NCBI GenBank assembly: GCA_020621965.1
Contig: JAHRYV010000025.1
Location: forward strand, 1-46,416
Origin: Curvibacter sp.
GTDB taxonomy: Bacteria; Pseudomonadota; Gammaproteobacteria; Burkholderiales; Burkholderiaceae_C
Reading direction: 5' to 3'
Length of the DNA stretch: 46,416 bases
The stretch's first letter is position 1; each line of letters opens with the position of its first letter. A model generated the notes under the pieces. That model was not told where the DNA came from, did no database searches, and saw only the letters and a program-made list of their open reading frames with translations. The translations under genes and the position numbers were made by a program. Below are positions 1-7,020 of the stretch, piece by piece.

Positions 1-1685
1 ACTACGCCAGCAACTACTTCGACTTCATGTACCGCGCCGCCGAGTACCTGATCGAGACCGGCCACGCCTATGTGGACGAGCAGACCCCGGAAGAGATGCG
101 CGCCAACCGCGGCGACTTCGGCAAACCCGGCCAGGACAGCCCCTACCGCACCCGCACGCCGGCCGAGAACCTGGCGCGTTTCCGCGAGATGCGCGCCGGC
201 CAGCTGGCCGACGGCGCCGCCGTGCTGCGCGCCAAGATCAGCATGGGCCACCCCAACATCAACCTGCGCGACCCGGCCCTCTACCGCATCCGCCGCGCCA
301 CCCACCACAACACGGGTGACCAGTGGTGCATCTACCCCATGTACTCGTTCGCCCACCCCATCGAGGACGCGCTGGAGAACATCACCCACAGCATCTGCAC
401 GCTGGAGTTCGAAGACCAGCGCCCGTTTTACGACTGGACGCTGGAGCGCATCGTCCCCATCCTGCGCGCGCCGCAGTTTGCGCAGGCCAAAGCCCTGATC
501 GAGAAGATCGAAGGCCAGGGTCTGGAAGCCGGCAAGGAATTTGCCCTGCACTGCCACAACCACGCCGACAAGCTGTTTGCCAGCGCGGCCGAAGGCGAGC
601 TGCGCGCCCTGTTCCGCCGCTGGGAACACGACCGCGACGCCGTCATCCATGACCTGCCCGCCTTCTTTGCCCTGCTGAAGAAGGAGACCGCGCAGTTCAC
701 CCCCCTGCTGGCCCACGCGCTGGACGGCCAGCGCCCCAACGTCTTCCTGCTGCCGCACCAGCACGAATTTGCGCGCCTCAACCTCACCTACGTGATCACC
801 AGCAAACGCAAGCTGGCCCAACTGGTGACAGAAGGCCGCGTGAGCGGCTGGGACGACCCGCGCATGCCCACCATCGTCGGCCTGCGCCGCCGCGGCTACA
901 CGCCCGAGAGCATCCAGCTTTTTGCCGAGCGCATCGGCGTCACCAAGGACTATTCCTGGATTGATTACTCCACGCTCGAAGGCTGCCTGCGCGAAGACCT
1001 GGAGAGCAAGGCCCACCGCGGCATGGCCGTGCTGGACCCGGTGAAACTGGTGCTCACCAACTGGGCCGACGCCTTTGGCAGCGACAGCCACACCGAGGAA
1101 TGCACCCTGCCCGCTCTGCCCCATGTGGAAGAAGGCCAGATTGCGCCCGAGCCGCGCCGGTTTCTGATCGGCCGCGAGGTGTGGATCGAACGCGAAGACT
1201 TTGAAGAAGTGGCGCCCAAGGGCTACAAGCGCCTCTTCCCCGGCAATGTGGTGCGCCTCAAGGGCGGCTACGTGATCGAGTGCACCGGCTGCCAACGCGA
1301 TGCGGCTGGCAAAGTGACCGAAGTGCACGCCAAGGTCATCCCTGGCACCAAGAGCGGCACCCCCGGCGCCGACAGCGTCAAGGCCAAGGCCGCCATCACC
1401 TGGGTGAGCGTGGCAGACGGCGTGGCCGCCGAAGTGCGCCTCTATGACCGCCTGTTCACCGACGCGCAACCCGATGCGGGTGGCAAGGACTTCCTGGCCA
1501 GCCTGAACCCGGACAGCCTGAAGACCGTCACCGCCTATGTGGAGCCTTCACTGGCCCAGGCCGCGGCGGACGACAAGTTCCAGTTCGAGCGACATGGGTA
1601 CTTTGTGGCGGACCGGAAAGACCATAGCAAGGGTAAGCCCGTCTTCAACCGTGTCACCGGATTGAAGGATAGTTGGGGGAAATAG
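1..1685 (+). CDS. glnS: Glutaminyl-tRNA synthetase, 3' part
   Basis: Class I aminoacyl-tRNA synthetase that charges tRNA-Gln with glutamine in the cytoplasm. The gene enters from the left edge; the first complete in-frame codon is at 3, and the N-terminal HIGH region lies outside the window. The catalytic core is clear: RAKISM and NPxLRDPALYRI-like segments, the TLEFEDQRPFYDW block, then ITSKRKL, which corresponds to the class I KMSKS loop, and WDDPRMPT plus GLRRRGYTPE. The C-terminal beta-barrel anticodon-binding region follows to the end. An unusual feature is about 100 residues (roughly nucleotides 444-747) inserted between the two halves of the catalytic domain, where E. coli GlnRS runs almost directly from YDW to the RLNLEYTVMSKRKL block. 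The last 90 bases are less GC-rich than the rest. Identification is secure. Confidence 0.97.
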   Translation, partial: YASNYFDFMYRAAEYLIETGHAYVDEQTPEEMRANRGDFGKPGQDSPYRTRTPAENLARFREMRAGQLADGAAVLRAKISMGHPNINLRDPALYRIRRATHHNTGDQWCIYPMYSFAHPIEDALENITHSICTLEFEDQRPFYDWTLERIVPILRAPQFAQAKALIEKIEGQGLEAGKEFALHCHNHADKLFASAAEGELRALFRRWEHDRDAVIHDLPAFFALLKKETAQFTPLLAHALDGQRPNVFLLPHQHEFARLNLTYVITSKRKLAQLVTEGRVSGWDDPRMPTIVGLRRRGYTPESIQLFAERIGVTKDYSWIDYSTLEGCLREDLESKAHRGMAVLDPVKLVLTNWADAFGSDSHTEECTLPALPHVEEGQIAPEPRRFLIGREVWIEREDFEEVAPKGYKRLFPGNVVRLKGGYVIECTGCQRDAAGKVTEVHAKVIPGTKSGTPGADSVKAKAAITWVSVADGVAAEVRLYDRLFTDAQPDAGGKDFLASLNPDSLKTVTAYVEPSLAQAAADDKFQFERHGYFVADRKDHSKGKPVFNRVTGLKDSWGK

Positions 1686-1708
1686 CAGTTCAAGAGCAAG
1701 GGAGAAAA

Positions 1709-3328
1709 ATGAGTGCAATTCTGTCCAACAGAGTAAAGAACCACATCAACACATCTGTCAAAGACACGTTGTCAATTGACGACTGCAAAAAAGACGAGGA
1801 AAAAATCTTATCCAGAGGGCTGGCAGCGATCACGCTGTCTGGTCTCACGGGCATCAAATACAGCGAAGCAGCCAAATACATTACTGACGGTCCAAAAGAC
1901 AATGGTATTGATGCCGTTTATCACGATGCAACCCGCAACAAGCTATTTCTCATTCAGTCGAAGTGGTCCAACAAGGGAACATCTACGATTGGCACGGGTG
2001 ATTTAAGAAAATTTATAGCTGGCACCTATGACTTGCTGAATGAGGAATGGGGCAAATTCAATCAACGAATTAAGTCGCTAAGCTCCGAAATCTCTGACGG
2101 AATCCGACACGACCCTGAGATCGTACTTGTCGTGAGCTACAACAGTGACAATCCAATCAGCGAAGAATGCCAAGAGATTATTCAAGAGTTCTTGGATGAG
2201 AACAATTCGGACTCTCAAGATGTCGTTGCAGTTCAGAAATTTGACTTGAAACGTCTGATTCGGGCTATCAAATCCGTAAAAACTGGTTCGAGAAGCGACA
2301 TCGAAGCAAACCTACTGCAATGGGGCGAGCAAACAGATCCCTACTACTCTATCTACGGGAAGGTATCTTGCGCAGATATTGCTCAGTGGCACGACGAGCA
2401 CGGGGATCTTCTATTTACCGAGAACATCCGAAACACTCTCACTGATAGCGAGATCAATTCACAGATCGAAAACTCCTTGGTGCAGGCGCCTAAGGAGTTT
2501 TGGTATCTAAATAACGGAATTACCGCAATCGCCGACGACATCAAGCGAAAGCCCATTGGCCTTGGTGAGCAGCGCGAAAGCTCCTACTGGAAGATTTCAA
2601 ATCTCAAGATTGTCAATGGGGCACAGACTACCGGCGCGATAAGCAGCGCGTACGCCAAAGACCCCGCTGCCACTAGATTGGGGTACGTTCAAGTCAAGAT
2701 CATTTCTCTCGAAGATACTCCGCTCGATCTAGCAGGGAAGATCACGACTGCTACCAATACTCAGAACAAGGTTGAACCAAAGGACTTTTTGGCGCTTGAA
2801 GATCTTCAAGACGGACTGGCCGAGAGTTTCAGGAAGATTGGTGTTCAGTACTGCTATCGACGTGGAGAAAAAGTTCTGGACTCCACCAAGGGTCTTGACG
2901 TGCAGGAGCTGGCGATGACACTAGCAATCACTAGCGGATCAATGGCTGATGTCGTGATCGCCAAGAGAAACGCCGGCTCATTGACTGATCCCAATGGTCA
3001 CTACAAGAAACTTTTCTCTCAACCGATAAATGTTCCTGACGCTTGGAAGAGCGTCCAGAAGTACCGACAAGTCCGCGACTCGTTGGAGAAATACGCCGCC
3101 TCACTAACTGGGAAAAGCGCTCAGTTGGCGGTTCACGGCAACAGATTCATCGAGCATCTCGCGCTAAAAAGAAGTACAACTGACACCAAAGCTATCAGTA
3201 AAGTTCACGCCTCACTAAATGCCGTCGTCGAAAAGCTTTATTCAGAAAGCTATCTGGCTGTGCTTTTTAAGAACGCGAAGAAGTGCGAACTGCTAAAGAC
3301 AGAAGTTCTTAAAAGCCTTAAATCATGA
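1709..3328 (+). CDS. AIPR-family phage-resistance protein
   Basis: 539-residue protein of the AIPR (abortive infection phage resistance) family. Diagnostic blocks are LFTENIRN (residues 235-242), FWYLNNGITAI (264-274) and IVNGAQTT (301-308). The N-terminus looks like a restriction-endonuclease fold: NGID with D68, and then the QSK triplet at 83-85, an acceptable PD-(D/E)xK signature. Family members are linked to phage defence, but their mechanism is not settled. ATG 1709 is chosen because AGGGAG lies just upstream at 1699-1704; an in-frame ATG at 1673 would overlap glnS. Codon use is strikingly AT-rich relative to all neighbours, which points to recent transfer. The TGA stop overlaps the ATG of the next gene (ATGA at 3325-3328). 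The family call is firm; a nuclease role is inferred. Confidence 0.9.
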   Translation: MSAILSNRVKNHINTSVKDTLSIDDCKKDEEKILSRGLAAITLSGLTGIKYSEAAKYITDGPKDNGIDAVYHDATRNKLFLIQSKWSNKGTSTIGTGDLRKFIAGTYDLLNEEWGKFNQRIKSLSSEISDGIRHDPEIVLVVSYNSDNPISEECQEIIQEFLDENNSDSQDVVAVQKFDLKRLIRAIKSVKTGSRSDIEANLLQWGEQTDPYYSIYGKVSCADIAQWHDEHGDLLFTENIRNTLTDSEINSQIENSLVQAPKEFWYLNNGITAIADDIKRKPIGLGEQRESSYWKISNLKIVNGAQTTGAISSAYAKDPAATRLGYVQVKIISLEDTPLDLAGKITTATNTQNKVEPKDFLALEDLQDGLAESFRKIGVQYCYRRGEKVLDSTKGLDVQELAMTLAITSGSMADVVIAKRNAGSLTDPNGHYKKLFSQPINVPDAWKSVQKYRQVRDSLEKYAASLTGKSAQLAVHGNRFIEHLALKRSTTDTKAISKVHASLNAVVEKLYSESYLAVLFKNAKKCELLKTEVLKSLKS

Positions 3329-3605
3329 AAGCCACCTGGAACAACACCGTCATCGCCGAGAGTGACGACACCGTGCTGGTGGAAGGCAACCACTACTTCC
3401 CCGAGCACACGCTCAGCGCGAGTACGTCACCTTCAGCAACCACAAGACCACCTGCCCCTGGAAGGGCGAGGCGCATTACTACTCGCTCATGGTCAACGGC
3501 GACATGCTGCCCGAGGCCGTCTGGTTCTACCCCGAGCCCAAGCCCGAAGCCCACCTCATCCAGGGCCGCGTGGCCTTCTGGAAGGGCGTGAAGATTGAGG
3601 AGTGA
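3325..3605 (+). pseudogene. DUF427 family protein, frameshifted
   Basis: The first frame gives MKATWNNTVIAES followed by TVLVEGNHYFP, the typical start of a DUF427 protein, but loses the family sequence near 3415-3420. The family sequence resumes in another frame as REYVTFSNHKTTCPWKGEA and continues through VWFYPEP and GRVAFWKGVKIEE to the TGA at 3603-3605. The two halves would join as a normal protein of about 93 residues if one base were restored near CTCAGCGCG (for example AAG for AG). DUF427 proteins are small beta-fold proteins of unknown function. The start codon overlaps the AIPR stop. The lesion is either a genuine one-base deletion or a sequence error; the rest of the gene is intact and uses native codon bias. 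Confidence 0.85.
3489..3605 (+). repeat. DUF427 3'-end direct repeat, copy 1
   Basis: The last 117 bases of the DUF427 gene, beginning ATGGTCAACGGCGACATG, recur in the same orientation at 5087-5197. The two copies bracket the NYN gene and the HigBA pair. The final 33 bases (from GGCCTTCTGGAAGG to the stop) are identical in the two copies. Elsewhere they differ by scattered substitutions and one 6-base length difference. Confidence 0.85.
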
Positions 3606-4346
3606 TCAGCGCGCCGGCCGCTTGAGGCGAATCAGCACATTACTGACTGTCACGCCATCCGGCCGTGTCACCGGCACGTCCTTGACCTCGACATAATCCA
3701 GACTGCGTGCCAGCTCACTGAGCTTTTTGAAACCGTAATTGCGCGGATCAAATTCGGTGAGGTTCTTACTGATGTGGTCGCCAACGCCACCTAGAGCCGC
3801 CCAGCCATCTTCCCGCGCATGGAAATCAATCGCCTCCCTCATGCGGAGGCGCAGTTTTTCCATATCACCTACCGCAGGCTGCTGCGCCTGTTCCGGCTCG
3901 GGCTGCAGGATTTCGATGTAGACAAACTTGTCGCAAGCAGCGACGAAGGGGCCCGGCGTCTTGCGCTCGCCAAAGCCATAGGCCGTCATGCCAGCCTCGC
4001 GTATGCGATTGGCTAACCGGGTGAAGTCACTATCGGAAGAAACAATGCAAAAACCGTCGACGTTACCGGCATGCAGTACATCCATGGCGTCGATGATCAT
4101 TGCGGAATCTGTCGAGTTCTTCCCGCTGGTGTAACTAAACTGCTGCATGGGCTGGATGGCTTGTTTGTGCAGCACTGCCTTCCACTTTTTAAGGTTGTCA
4201 GTGGTCCAATCACCATAGGCTCGACGTATCGTTGCCGTGCCATACCGTGATACTTCCGCCATCAGCTCGTCAATGATCGGTACCGCGGCCTGTGCATTAT
4301 CGGCATCGATCAAGACTGCGAGCCTAGGGTTGCTGTTTGCAGCCAT
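3606..4346 (-). CDS. NYN domain (LabA/DUF88-type) protein with C-terminal OST-HTH domain
   Basis: 246-residue protein. Residues 9-150 form an NYN (PIN-like) nuclease domain: LIDADN with D14 and D16, D80 in the SGKNSTDSAMIIDAMD segment, and the SSDSDF block with D105 and D107 supply the acidic metal site. After a Q/P-rich linker (about 148-162) the C-terminal 80 residues resemble an OST-HTH/LOTUS RNA-binding module, including NYGFKKLSEL. Such proteins are predicted RNA-binding ribonucleases. The start at 4346 is preferred because GGGAGG sits 6 bases upstream; an ATG 42 bases earlier lacks a comparable site. The stop codon abuts the DUF427 stop (TGATCA at 3603-3608). It lies between the two DUF427 3' repeats, so it may have arrived together with the toxin-antitoxin pair. 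The substrate is unknown. Confidence 0.88.
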   Translation of the reverse strand: MAANSNPRLAVLIDADNAQAAVPIIDELMAEVSRYGTATIRRAYGDWTTDNLKKWKAVLHKQAIQPMQQFSYTSGKNSTDSAMIIDAMDVLHAGNVDGFCIVSSDSDFTRLANRIREAGMTAYGFGERKTPGPFVAACDKFVYIEILQPEPEQAQQPAVGDMEKLRLRMREAIDFHAREDGWAALGGVGDHISKNLTEFDPRNYGFKKLSELARSLDYVEVKDVPVTRPDGVTVSNVLIRLKRPAR

Positions 4347-4391
4347 CTTGTCCTCCCTGTACTCGCAATCGTACCCGTACTGACGCACAGA

Positions 4392-4421
4392 TCGACAAGA
4401 TATACGGCATTGCCGTACAAT
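4392..4421 (+). promoter_or_regulatory. Promoter and palindromic operator of the HigBA-type pair
   Basis: A -35-like TCGACA (4392-4397) and a -10-like TACAAT (4416-4421) are separated by 18 bases. The spacer and the start of the -10 contain the perfect palindrome TACGGC-ATT-GCCGTA (4403-4417). An operator placed between -35 and -10 is what antitoxin autoregulation would need. The elements are read from sequence; control by the antitoxin is inferred. Confidence 0.6.
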
Positions 4422-4451
4422 CCCTAAAAGAATCAGGGAGGCGGCCGGATC

Positions 4452-4772
4452 GTGTTGACCATCGTCGAAACCCCGACTTTTCAGCGGTTCTGGCCGGATT
4501 ACTGAACGGAAGATGAGCGCGCCGAATTCGCCACTTGGCTGGCGCTGTCACCGGATGCGGGCGATGTGGTTCCCGGTTCGGGTGGCGTGCGCAAGGTGCG
4601 CTGGTCGCGCAAGGGCGCGGGCAAGCGTGGCGGTGTGCGGGTGGTGTACTTCAACCGCCTCGCCAATGGCGAGATTTGGCTGCTGCTGATTTATGCCAAG
4701 AGCGCGCAAGACAACATTCCAGCCAACGTGCTGCGGGAACTGAAACAGGAGATCGAAGATGCCGATGACTGA
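4452..4772 (+). pseudogene. HigB/RelE-type toxin with in-frame stop
   Basis: Starting at GTG 4452, with GGGAGG about 10 bases upstream, the frame reads VLTIVETPTFQRFWPDY, then TGA at codon 18 (4503-4505), then TEDERAEFATWLALSPDAG and continues to the stop at 4770-4772, 106 codons in total. The sequence matches the RelE/HigB mRNA-interferase family, in particular VVPGSGGVRKVRWSRKG and the RVVYFN and IWLLLIYAK strands. A tryptophan is expected at codon 18, so a TGG to TGA change would explain the lesion. A shorter product from ATG 4566 would lack the N-terminal third. The toxin is probably inactive, unless the stop is read through or is a sequence error. It overlaps the antitoxin gene by 14 bases. 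Confidence 0.8.
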
Positions 4773-5082
4773 GAAACAACTGGCGCAGCGCGATGCCAAA
4801 CGCGATCTGGGCGCGGAGCTGTTGAAGTCCGTACGTGAGATGAAGGCGCGCAAGGGCAAGGTCGTGGCCAAGGTGGAAGTTCCTGCCGTCACGCTGGCAC
4901 GCATGAAATCGGGCCTGAGCCAAGCCCAGTTTGCCGAGTTGCTGGGTGTCTCTGTGCGCACCCTGCAAGACTGGGAACAAGGCCGTCGCCAGCCCTCCGG
5001 CGCAGCTCGTACCTTGATCACCATTGCCGAGCAAGAGCCCAAAGTGCTGCAGCAGGTCTTCAAGGACCTGACCAGTGCCTAG
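4759..5082 (+). CDS. HigA-type antitoxin, XRE-family regulator
   Basis: 107-residue protein. Residues 1-40 are a charged helical segment, and about 46-100 form a Cro/C1-type helix-turn-helix (LARMKSGLSQAQFAELLGV, then SVRTLQDWEQGRRQPSGAA). This order (toxin first, antitoxin second, HTH toward the C-terminus) is typical of the HigBA/RelBE-like type II systems. The start at 4759 follows CAGGAG by 7-8 bases and overlaps the toxin stop; ATG 4765 is an alternative. It should bind the toxin and repress the pair from the palindrome at 4403-4417. The antitoxin is intact while the toxin has a nonsense codon, which suggests decay of the module from the toxin side. Confidence 0.88.
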   Translation: MPMTEKQLAQRDAKRDLGAELLKSVREMKARKGKVVAKVEVPAVTLARMKSGLSQAQFAELLGVSVRTLQDWEQGRRQPSGAARTLITIAEQEPKVLQQVFKDLTSA

Positions 5083-5086
5083 ATTC

Positions 5087-5197
5087 ATGGTCAGCGGCGA
5101 CATGCTGCCGGATGCTGTCTGGTTCTAGCCCAAGCCCAAAGCCCATCTCATCCAGGGCCGTGTGGCCTTCTGGAAGGGCGTGAAGATTGAGGAGTGA
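5087..5197 (+). pseudogene. DUF427 3' fragment, copy 2
   Basis: 111 bases homologous to 3489-3605 and in the same orientation. Translation gives MVSGDMLPDAVWF, a TAG stop, then PKPKAHLIQGRVAFWKGVK with IEE and TGA at 5195-5197. It lacks 6 bases relative to copy 1 in the PEPKPE region, and no 5' part of the gene is present upstream; the HigA stop is only 4 bases away. It is a relic that marks the right edge of the NYN-HigBA segment. Confidence 0.85.
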
Positions 5198-5221
5198 GCG
5201 GTCGCCGGACTGTATGAAAAC

Positions 5222-5259
5222 ATACCCAATTCAGGTCTGACCGAACCCAAATTGGGTAT
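5222..5259. repeat. Inverted repeat with 10-bp perfect arms
   Basis: ATACCCAATT (5222-5231) and AATTGGGTAT (5250-5259) are perfect inverted arms around an 18-base spacer. A smaller hairpin, GTATG-AAAA-CATAC (5212-5225), overlaps the left arm. The right arm runs into TATAAA, which could be a -10 element for the gene starting at 5285. It could be an operator, or a scar at the edge of the accessory patch. No T-tract supports a terminator reading. Confidence 0.5.
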
Positions 5260-5284
5260 AAAGCGGCCGCCGCTGCCATCAATC

Positions 5285-5611
5285 ATGCCCCGCCGCCTCC
5301 ACTACCACGTCTACGTCATTGAGCTCTCGAAAGACGTGCTCTACGAGCCCAAGTTCCGCAAGAACAACCCGGGCTACGTCGACGGCCAGCCCTGTGTCTA
5401 CGTGGGCATGACGGGTCTGGACCCGGACCTGCGTTTCGACAAACACAAGGCCGGCATCCAGGCCAACAGTTATGTGACGAAGTACGGCCTGCGCCTGCTG
5501 CCCGACCTGTACGAGGGTTTCAACCCCATGCGTTACGAGGACGCGCAGGCGCGCGAGGTGGAGATCGGCATCGACCTGCGCTCGGCGGGGTTTGGCGTCT
5601 GGCAAGCTTGA
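5285..5611 (+). CDS. GIY-YIG-like small protein
   Basis: 108-residue protein. The HVYVIEL strand (8-14) and CVYVGMT (37-43) resemble the two beta strands that define the GIY-YIG nuclease fold. They are followed by a basic stretch (RFDKHKAG), a YGLRLLPDLY segment and ARE.E residues that could supply the helical part. The catalytic set is not obvious, so nuclease activity is uncertain. The ATG at 5285 begins the conserved part; a TTG at 5252 falls inside the inverted repeat and is less likely. It stands alone between two short intergenic gaps. The fold assignment is an inference from motifs. Confidence 0.7.
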   Translation: MPRRLHYHVYVIELSKDVLYEPKFRKNNPGYVDGQPCVYVGMTGLDPDLRFDKHKAGIQANSYVTKYGLRLLPDLYEGFNPMRYEDAQAREVEIGIDLRSAGFGVWQA

Positions 5612-5644
5612 TTCAGCAGACCTGCACCTGCCACACTCACGCCC

Positions 5645-5887
5645 ATGACCGCACTGACCCTGACCCCCGTGAACCCGGACGTCTACAGCGTGCACGGGCC
5701 GGACGGCTTGCACGTGGGCAATCTGAAACGCATCGGCGCGGCCTGGAAGTTCAAGGCCATTGGTTATGACGCCGCGGGCCACGTCATCCCCGGTGGCGGC
5801 CCACTGACCGACAAGCACAACACCGCGTGTACCGCACCGGATGCGCTTGCGGTGAACACGGCGTTGGGTGTCACGCGCATGGGCTAA
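5645..5887 (+). CDS. Hypothetical protein, 80 residues
   Basis: I do not recognise the family. The protein is soluble, has no signal peptide, and contains a WKFKAIGYDAAGHVIPGGGP segment that reads like a short beta-rich domain (strand, turn, strand). The C-terminal DALAVNTALG is helical. Codon bias matches the host. There is no strong Shine-Dalgarno sequence in front of ATG 5645. It lies between the GIY-YIG-like gene and another small gene, all on the same strand, so co-transcription is possible. Confidence 0.65.
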   Translation: MTALTLTPVNPDVYSVHGPDGLHVGNLKRIGAAWKFKAIGYDAAGHVIPGGGPLTDKHNTACTAPDALAVNTALGVTRMG

Positions 5888-5917
5888 GCTCGCCGCCTCA
5901 CCACGAAGGAACCCACC

Positions 5918-6166
5918 ATGAAAAAACTCAAGGTCACCATCAACCTGGAAATGTCCGTCCCCTCCGATTGGGAGCTGGTCCAGACCTCCGAAGGCACGCC
6001 CGTGCTGAAGCTGCCCAACGGTCAGTTCATGGACATCGCCATCGAACCCCTGTTTGCCACCGACCCCGAGGACACCTGGAGCAGCACGGACGACGAGGAT
6101 GAGTTGAACGACGTGCTGGACATGGTGGAGAGCGAAGAGGTCATCTACGAGTTCGTCACGCACTGA
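5918..6166 (+). CDS. Hypothetical acidic protein, 82 residues
   Basis: ATG 5918 follows GAAGGAA at a good distance. The N-terminal MKKLKVTINLEMSVPSDWEL and the FMDIAIEPLF segment look like beta strands. The second half is strongly acidic (DPEDTWSSTDDEDELNDVLD, then MVESEEVIYEFV). I do not recognise the family and see no catalytic motif. The clean ribosome binding site and host-like codon use support a real gene. Confidence 0.75.
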   Translation: MKKLKVTINLEMSVPSDWELVQTSEGTPVLKLPNGQFMDIAIEPLFATDPEDTWSSTDDEDELNDVLDMVESEEVIYEFVTH

Positions 6167-6201
6167 CAGGCTGAGGGTCTTTCTCCGGTGCCCGCCCCGG
6201 C

Positions 6202-6852
6202 TCAGCGCTTCTTCTCGACCGGGTTGGCGGTCAGCTGCGTGGCCGGGTAGGCACGCATGAACTCCTGGGCCTTCGCCACGGGCGCGCCGAGCCAGGCGTC
6301 AAACGCGCCCTCGTTCAGGATGACCGGCATGCTCTTGTCGTTGCCGGGCGGCTGGTAGCGCTGCATCAGGGCGTGGCTGTTGGCGTTCACCGTCAGCAGC
6401 GCATAGCTGACGATGACTTCGCCCCCGGCCCCGGTCCAGCGCTCCCACAGGCCCGCCGCCCCCATGGGCTGGCCGTCCACCCGGGCGATGCGGGTGGGCA
6501 CGGCCTTGCCGCTGCGCCAGTCGTCCTCGAAGAAGGCCATCATCGGCACGATGCAGCGCTGCCCGGCCAGCCAGGCCTCGCGGAAGTTGCTGGAGGTGGT
6601 GACGGTTTCCGAGCGGGCGTAGGCGAGTTTGGTCGAGCGCAGCTTGGCGTCGGAGGCGGACTTGACCCAGCGCGGCACCAGGCCGAATTGCCCAACCGCC
6701 AGCTCGCGCGCCGGCGCGGCGGCGCCCTGGCGGATGAAGACGCCCAGCTGGCGCGGCCACACCCCGCGCCCCACGGGTTCGGCCGGCGCGGCCACATGGA
6801 AGGCATCGGGGTACAGCGCGGCGGACTGCACGCTTTCGTAATTGGCGTTCAT
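6202..6852 (-). CDS. SRAP (YedK/HMCES) family protein lacking expected catalytic residues
   Basis: 216 residues. The fold markers are present: FGLVPRW (57-62), YARSETV (78-84), RCIVPMMAFFEDDW (99-112) and MPVIL (175-179). SRAP proteins normally crosslink to abasic sites in single-stranded DNA through Cys2, helped by an Asn, a Glu and a His. Here residue 2 is Asn (MNANYES), the Asn usually found in NARSET is Tyr78, and the usual His before MPVIL is Gln167 or another residue; only the Glu (E109) remains. The start codon is well placed and there is no in-frame Cys near the N-terminus. The protein may bind DNA without crosslinking, or may be decaying. It is convergent with the gene ending at 6166. 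Confidence 0.85.
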   Translation of the reverse strand: MNANYESVQSAALYPDAFHVAAPAEPVGRGVWPRQLGVFIRQGAAAPARELAVGQFGLVPRWVKSASDAKLRSTKLAYARSETVTTSSNFREAWLAGQRCIVPMMAFFEDDWRSGKAVPTRIARVDGQPMGAAGLWERWTGAGGEVIVSYALLTVNANSHALMQRYQPPGNDKSMPVILNEGAFDAWLGAPVAKAQEFMRAYPATQLTANPVEKKR

Positions 6853-7009
6853 GCGGCCATGCTAGCGCACGGCCTACGCCGGCCCCGGATCGCCATTCCA
6901 CCTGCAGAATGGCGGCGAGATCTGGCCGGCGCCGCGTTCAGCCGGCCAGAAGGCGTGCTGGAGGGGCAAAAGCGCGAAATAGTTCACAGCGTGCGGCCGT
7001 TCCGGGGGC

Positions 7010-7015
7010 GATAAT
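7010..7015 (+). promoter_or_regulatory. -10-like GATAAT, near-leaderless start
   Basis: GATAAT ends 5 bases before GTG 7021, and no Shine-Dalgarno sequence is present, so transcription would begin at or next to the start codon. No convincing -35 is seen. Confidence 0.45.
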
Positions 7016-7020
7016 TTTTT

